Assembly: GCA_964367905.1 (NCBI GenBank)
Contig: CAYIZP010000052.1
Span: forward strand, 1 to 16,275
Source: CAUPWF01 sp964367905
Lineage (GTDB): Bacteria > Bacillota > Clostridia > Lachnospirales > Lachnospiraceae
Length of the DNA stretch: 16,275 nucleotides
Reading direction: 5' to 3'
Made by a program: the position numbers and the translations under genes
Part shown: piece by piece, positions 15,499 through 16,275 of the stretch
How the letters are laid out: every line of letters starts with the position of its first letter
Position numbering within the stretch: position 1 is the stretch's first letter
The notes under the pieces: generated by a model
Databases searched by the model: none
Told to the model about the DNA's origin: nothing
The model's input: only the letters and a program-made list of their open reading frames with translations

Positions 15499-16275
15499 CT
15501 ATTCTCCAATCATAAAACTCATATCGTCATTTCTGTCCACATCAGCACCTGCCACAAAATCTATGATATATGGTAGGGGTTGCGAATCCTCCTCGCTAAT
15601 CTCAATGCCATATGGTTTAAATGGATCCACCCTAGGTATTGATGCCGCTCCAAGTTTTGAGATGTCTCCCTCAACACTATCATCATCCCATACTCTCCTA
15701 TGTAGATCGTCGGCTGGACCTATAATATCTTCCCAATCTTCGAATCGGAATTCCTCATATGTCATAGCACCAAATGGCCCAATTTCTGGATCATACATCT
15801 TCTCACCATTTGCAATTGCCTCACGGAATTCATAATTAATATCTTGACGATAATTGTATAGAGCTTGCCTAAACGCATCCATACCATCAATCTGATAGCC
15901 TTCCATATTTACATCTGGTCGCACCTCTAGTGTTTCAGCACCTTTTTCAATAATGGCAATGGCTTGCTTATACTCTGCACTATTCTTGTTTGCATTCAGA
16001 TTGTTACCCATACTTAAAATTGGGCTTAATTCAGGTCTTTCGAATGTAATCATAGGACCTTTGTTTGTCCTCATATTCCAAGAAGCCGTGTTGCCATAGG
16101 TATGATACATTTGATTTGTAGTATGATCGTACCCCCCTGCTATCGTCACACCGGTTAATTGGTTCAATGCCAACTGCTCTCTTGCTGGAATCGGACTTCG
16201 TCCAGTTGCATTTTCTCTAAATGGACTTGTGTAGTCTGGATAATAAGTCCCATTTGTATCAATCCATGTGACAAG
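15499..16275 (-). CDS. C-terminal part of an HzsA/planctomycete-cytochrome-like exported protein (5' end outside window)
   Basis: The open frame enters from the window edge and ends at 15499; 258 residues are visible. The start codon is not in the window: the TTG at 16173 is internal, since the frame continues upstream as coherent protein (LVTWIDTNGTYYPDYTSP, then GRSPIPAREQ). The blocks WIDTNGTYYP and ITFERPELSPIL, then EYKQAIAIIEKGAETL and RPDVNMEGYQ, resemble the C-terminal end of large secreted proteins related to the hydrazine synthase alpha subunit (HzsA) and planctomycete cytochrome-domain proteins, which usually carry CxxCH hemes. No CxxCH is in the visible part. The last 85 residues are acidic and lack a recognised domain. 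It is followed after 14 nt by the dockerin cytochrome, so the two are co-transcribed. The family call is from memory of conserved blocks; actual hydrazine synthesis is not implied. Confidence 0.7.
   Translation of the reverse strand, partial: LVTWIDTNGTYYPDYTSPFRENATGRSPIPAREQLALNQLTGVTIAGGYDHTTNQMYHTYGNTASWNMRTNKGPMITFERPELSPILSMGNNLNANKNSAEYKQAIAIIEKGAETLEVRPDVNMEGYQIDGMDAFRQALYNYRQDINYEFREAIANGEKMYDPEIGPFGAMTYEEFRFEDWEDIIGPADDLHRRVWDDDSVEGDISKLGAASIPRVDPFKPYGIEISEEDSQPLPYIIDFVAGADVDRNDDMSFMIGE

Noticed and set aside
15499..16173. TTG at 16173 as gene start of the HzsA-like gene
   Set aside because: The frame stays open with coherent conserved residues up to the window edge and no ribosome site precedes the TTG.
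15499..16275. True hydrazine synthase (anammox)
   Set aside because: Only C-terminal resemblance is visible, there is no anammox context, and the family relatives have diverse or unknown roles.

Overview
The window looks like a low-GC Gram-positive of the class Clostridia (Lachnospiraceae-like). The reasons are AT-rich DNA, strong GGAGG-type ribosome binding sites, YesM/YesN-type two-component regulators, Gram-positive lipoproteins, membrane-anchored surface proteins, and dockerin and cohesin modules. All convincing genes lie on the minus strand, so the biological order runs from the high coordinates to the low ones. No intergenic stretch exceeds about 300 bases. No rRNA, tRNA, CRISPR array or insertion sequence was seen.

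Region A (16275 to 9907) is the unusual part: a tight run of exported proteins. First comes the 3' end of a large protein whose tail resembles the C-terminal region of HzsA/planctomycete-cytochrome-type proteins. After 14 nt follows a 713-residue exported protein with an N-terminal dockerin, a YVTN-type beta-propeller and a di-heme (two CxxCH) cytochrome c peroxidase/MauG-like domain. After 12 nt follows a membrane-anchored modular protein with three lectin-like domains, two cadherin-like domains, one cohesin-like domain, a FIVAR domain, a Pro-Gly-Thr-Asp-Asp linker and a C-terminal membrane anchor. This last gene is cut by a 100-N assembly gap inside the linker repeat, and the two flanks rejoin in frame. 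A terminator hairpin follows it.

Region B (9780 to 6408) starts at its own candidate promoter. It encodes a FIVAR/InlB-like membrane-anchored surface protein that overlaps ccsA, then ccsA and resB (System II cytochrome c maturation), a DUF454 (YbaN-like) protein and a DUF4491 protein. A and B make sense together. CcsA/ResB would export heme and attach it to the cytochromes of A. The dockerin of the cytochrome could then bind the cohesin of the anchored scaffold, giving a cell-surface, cellulosome-style heme protein complex. The pairing and its function are inference; the modules are visible in the sequence.

Region C (6393 to 4547) is a single AAA-ATPase-like/PD-(D/E)XK protein gene with its own promoter candidate, an unusual palindrome cluster in its leader and a long perfect hairpin after it.

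Region D (4471 to 1) is a standard carbohydrate-uptake module: a YesM-like sensor kinase, a YesN-like AraC-type response regulator, a terminator, a lipoprotein sugar-binding protein, a strong intercistronic hairpin, and the first codons of the next gene, probably an ABC permease.
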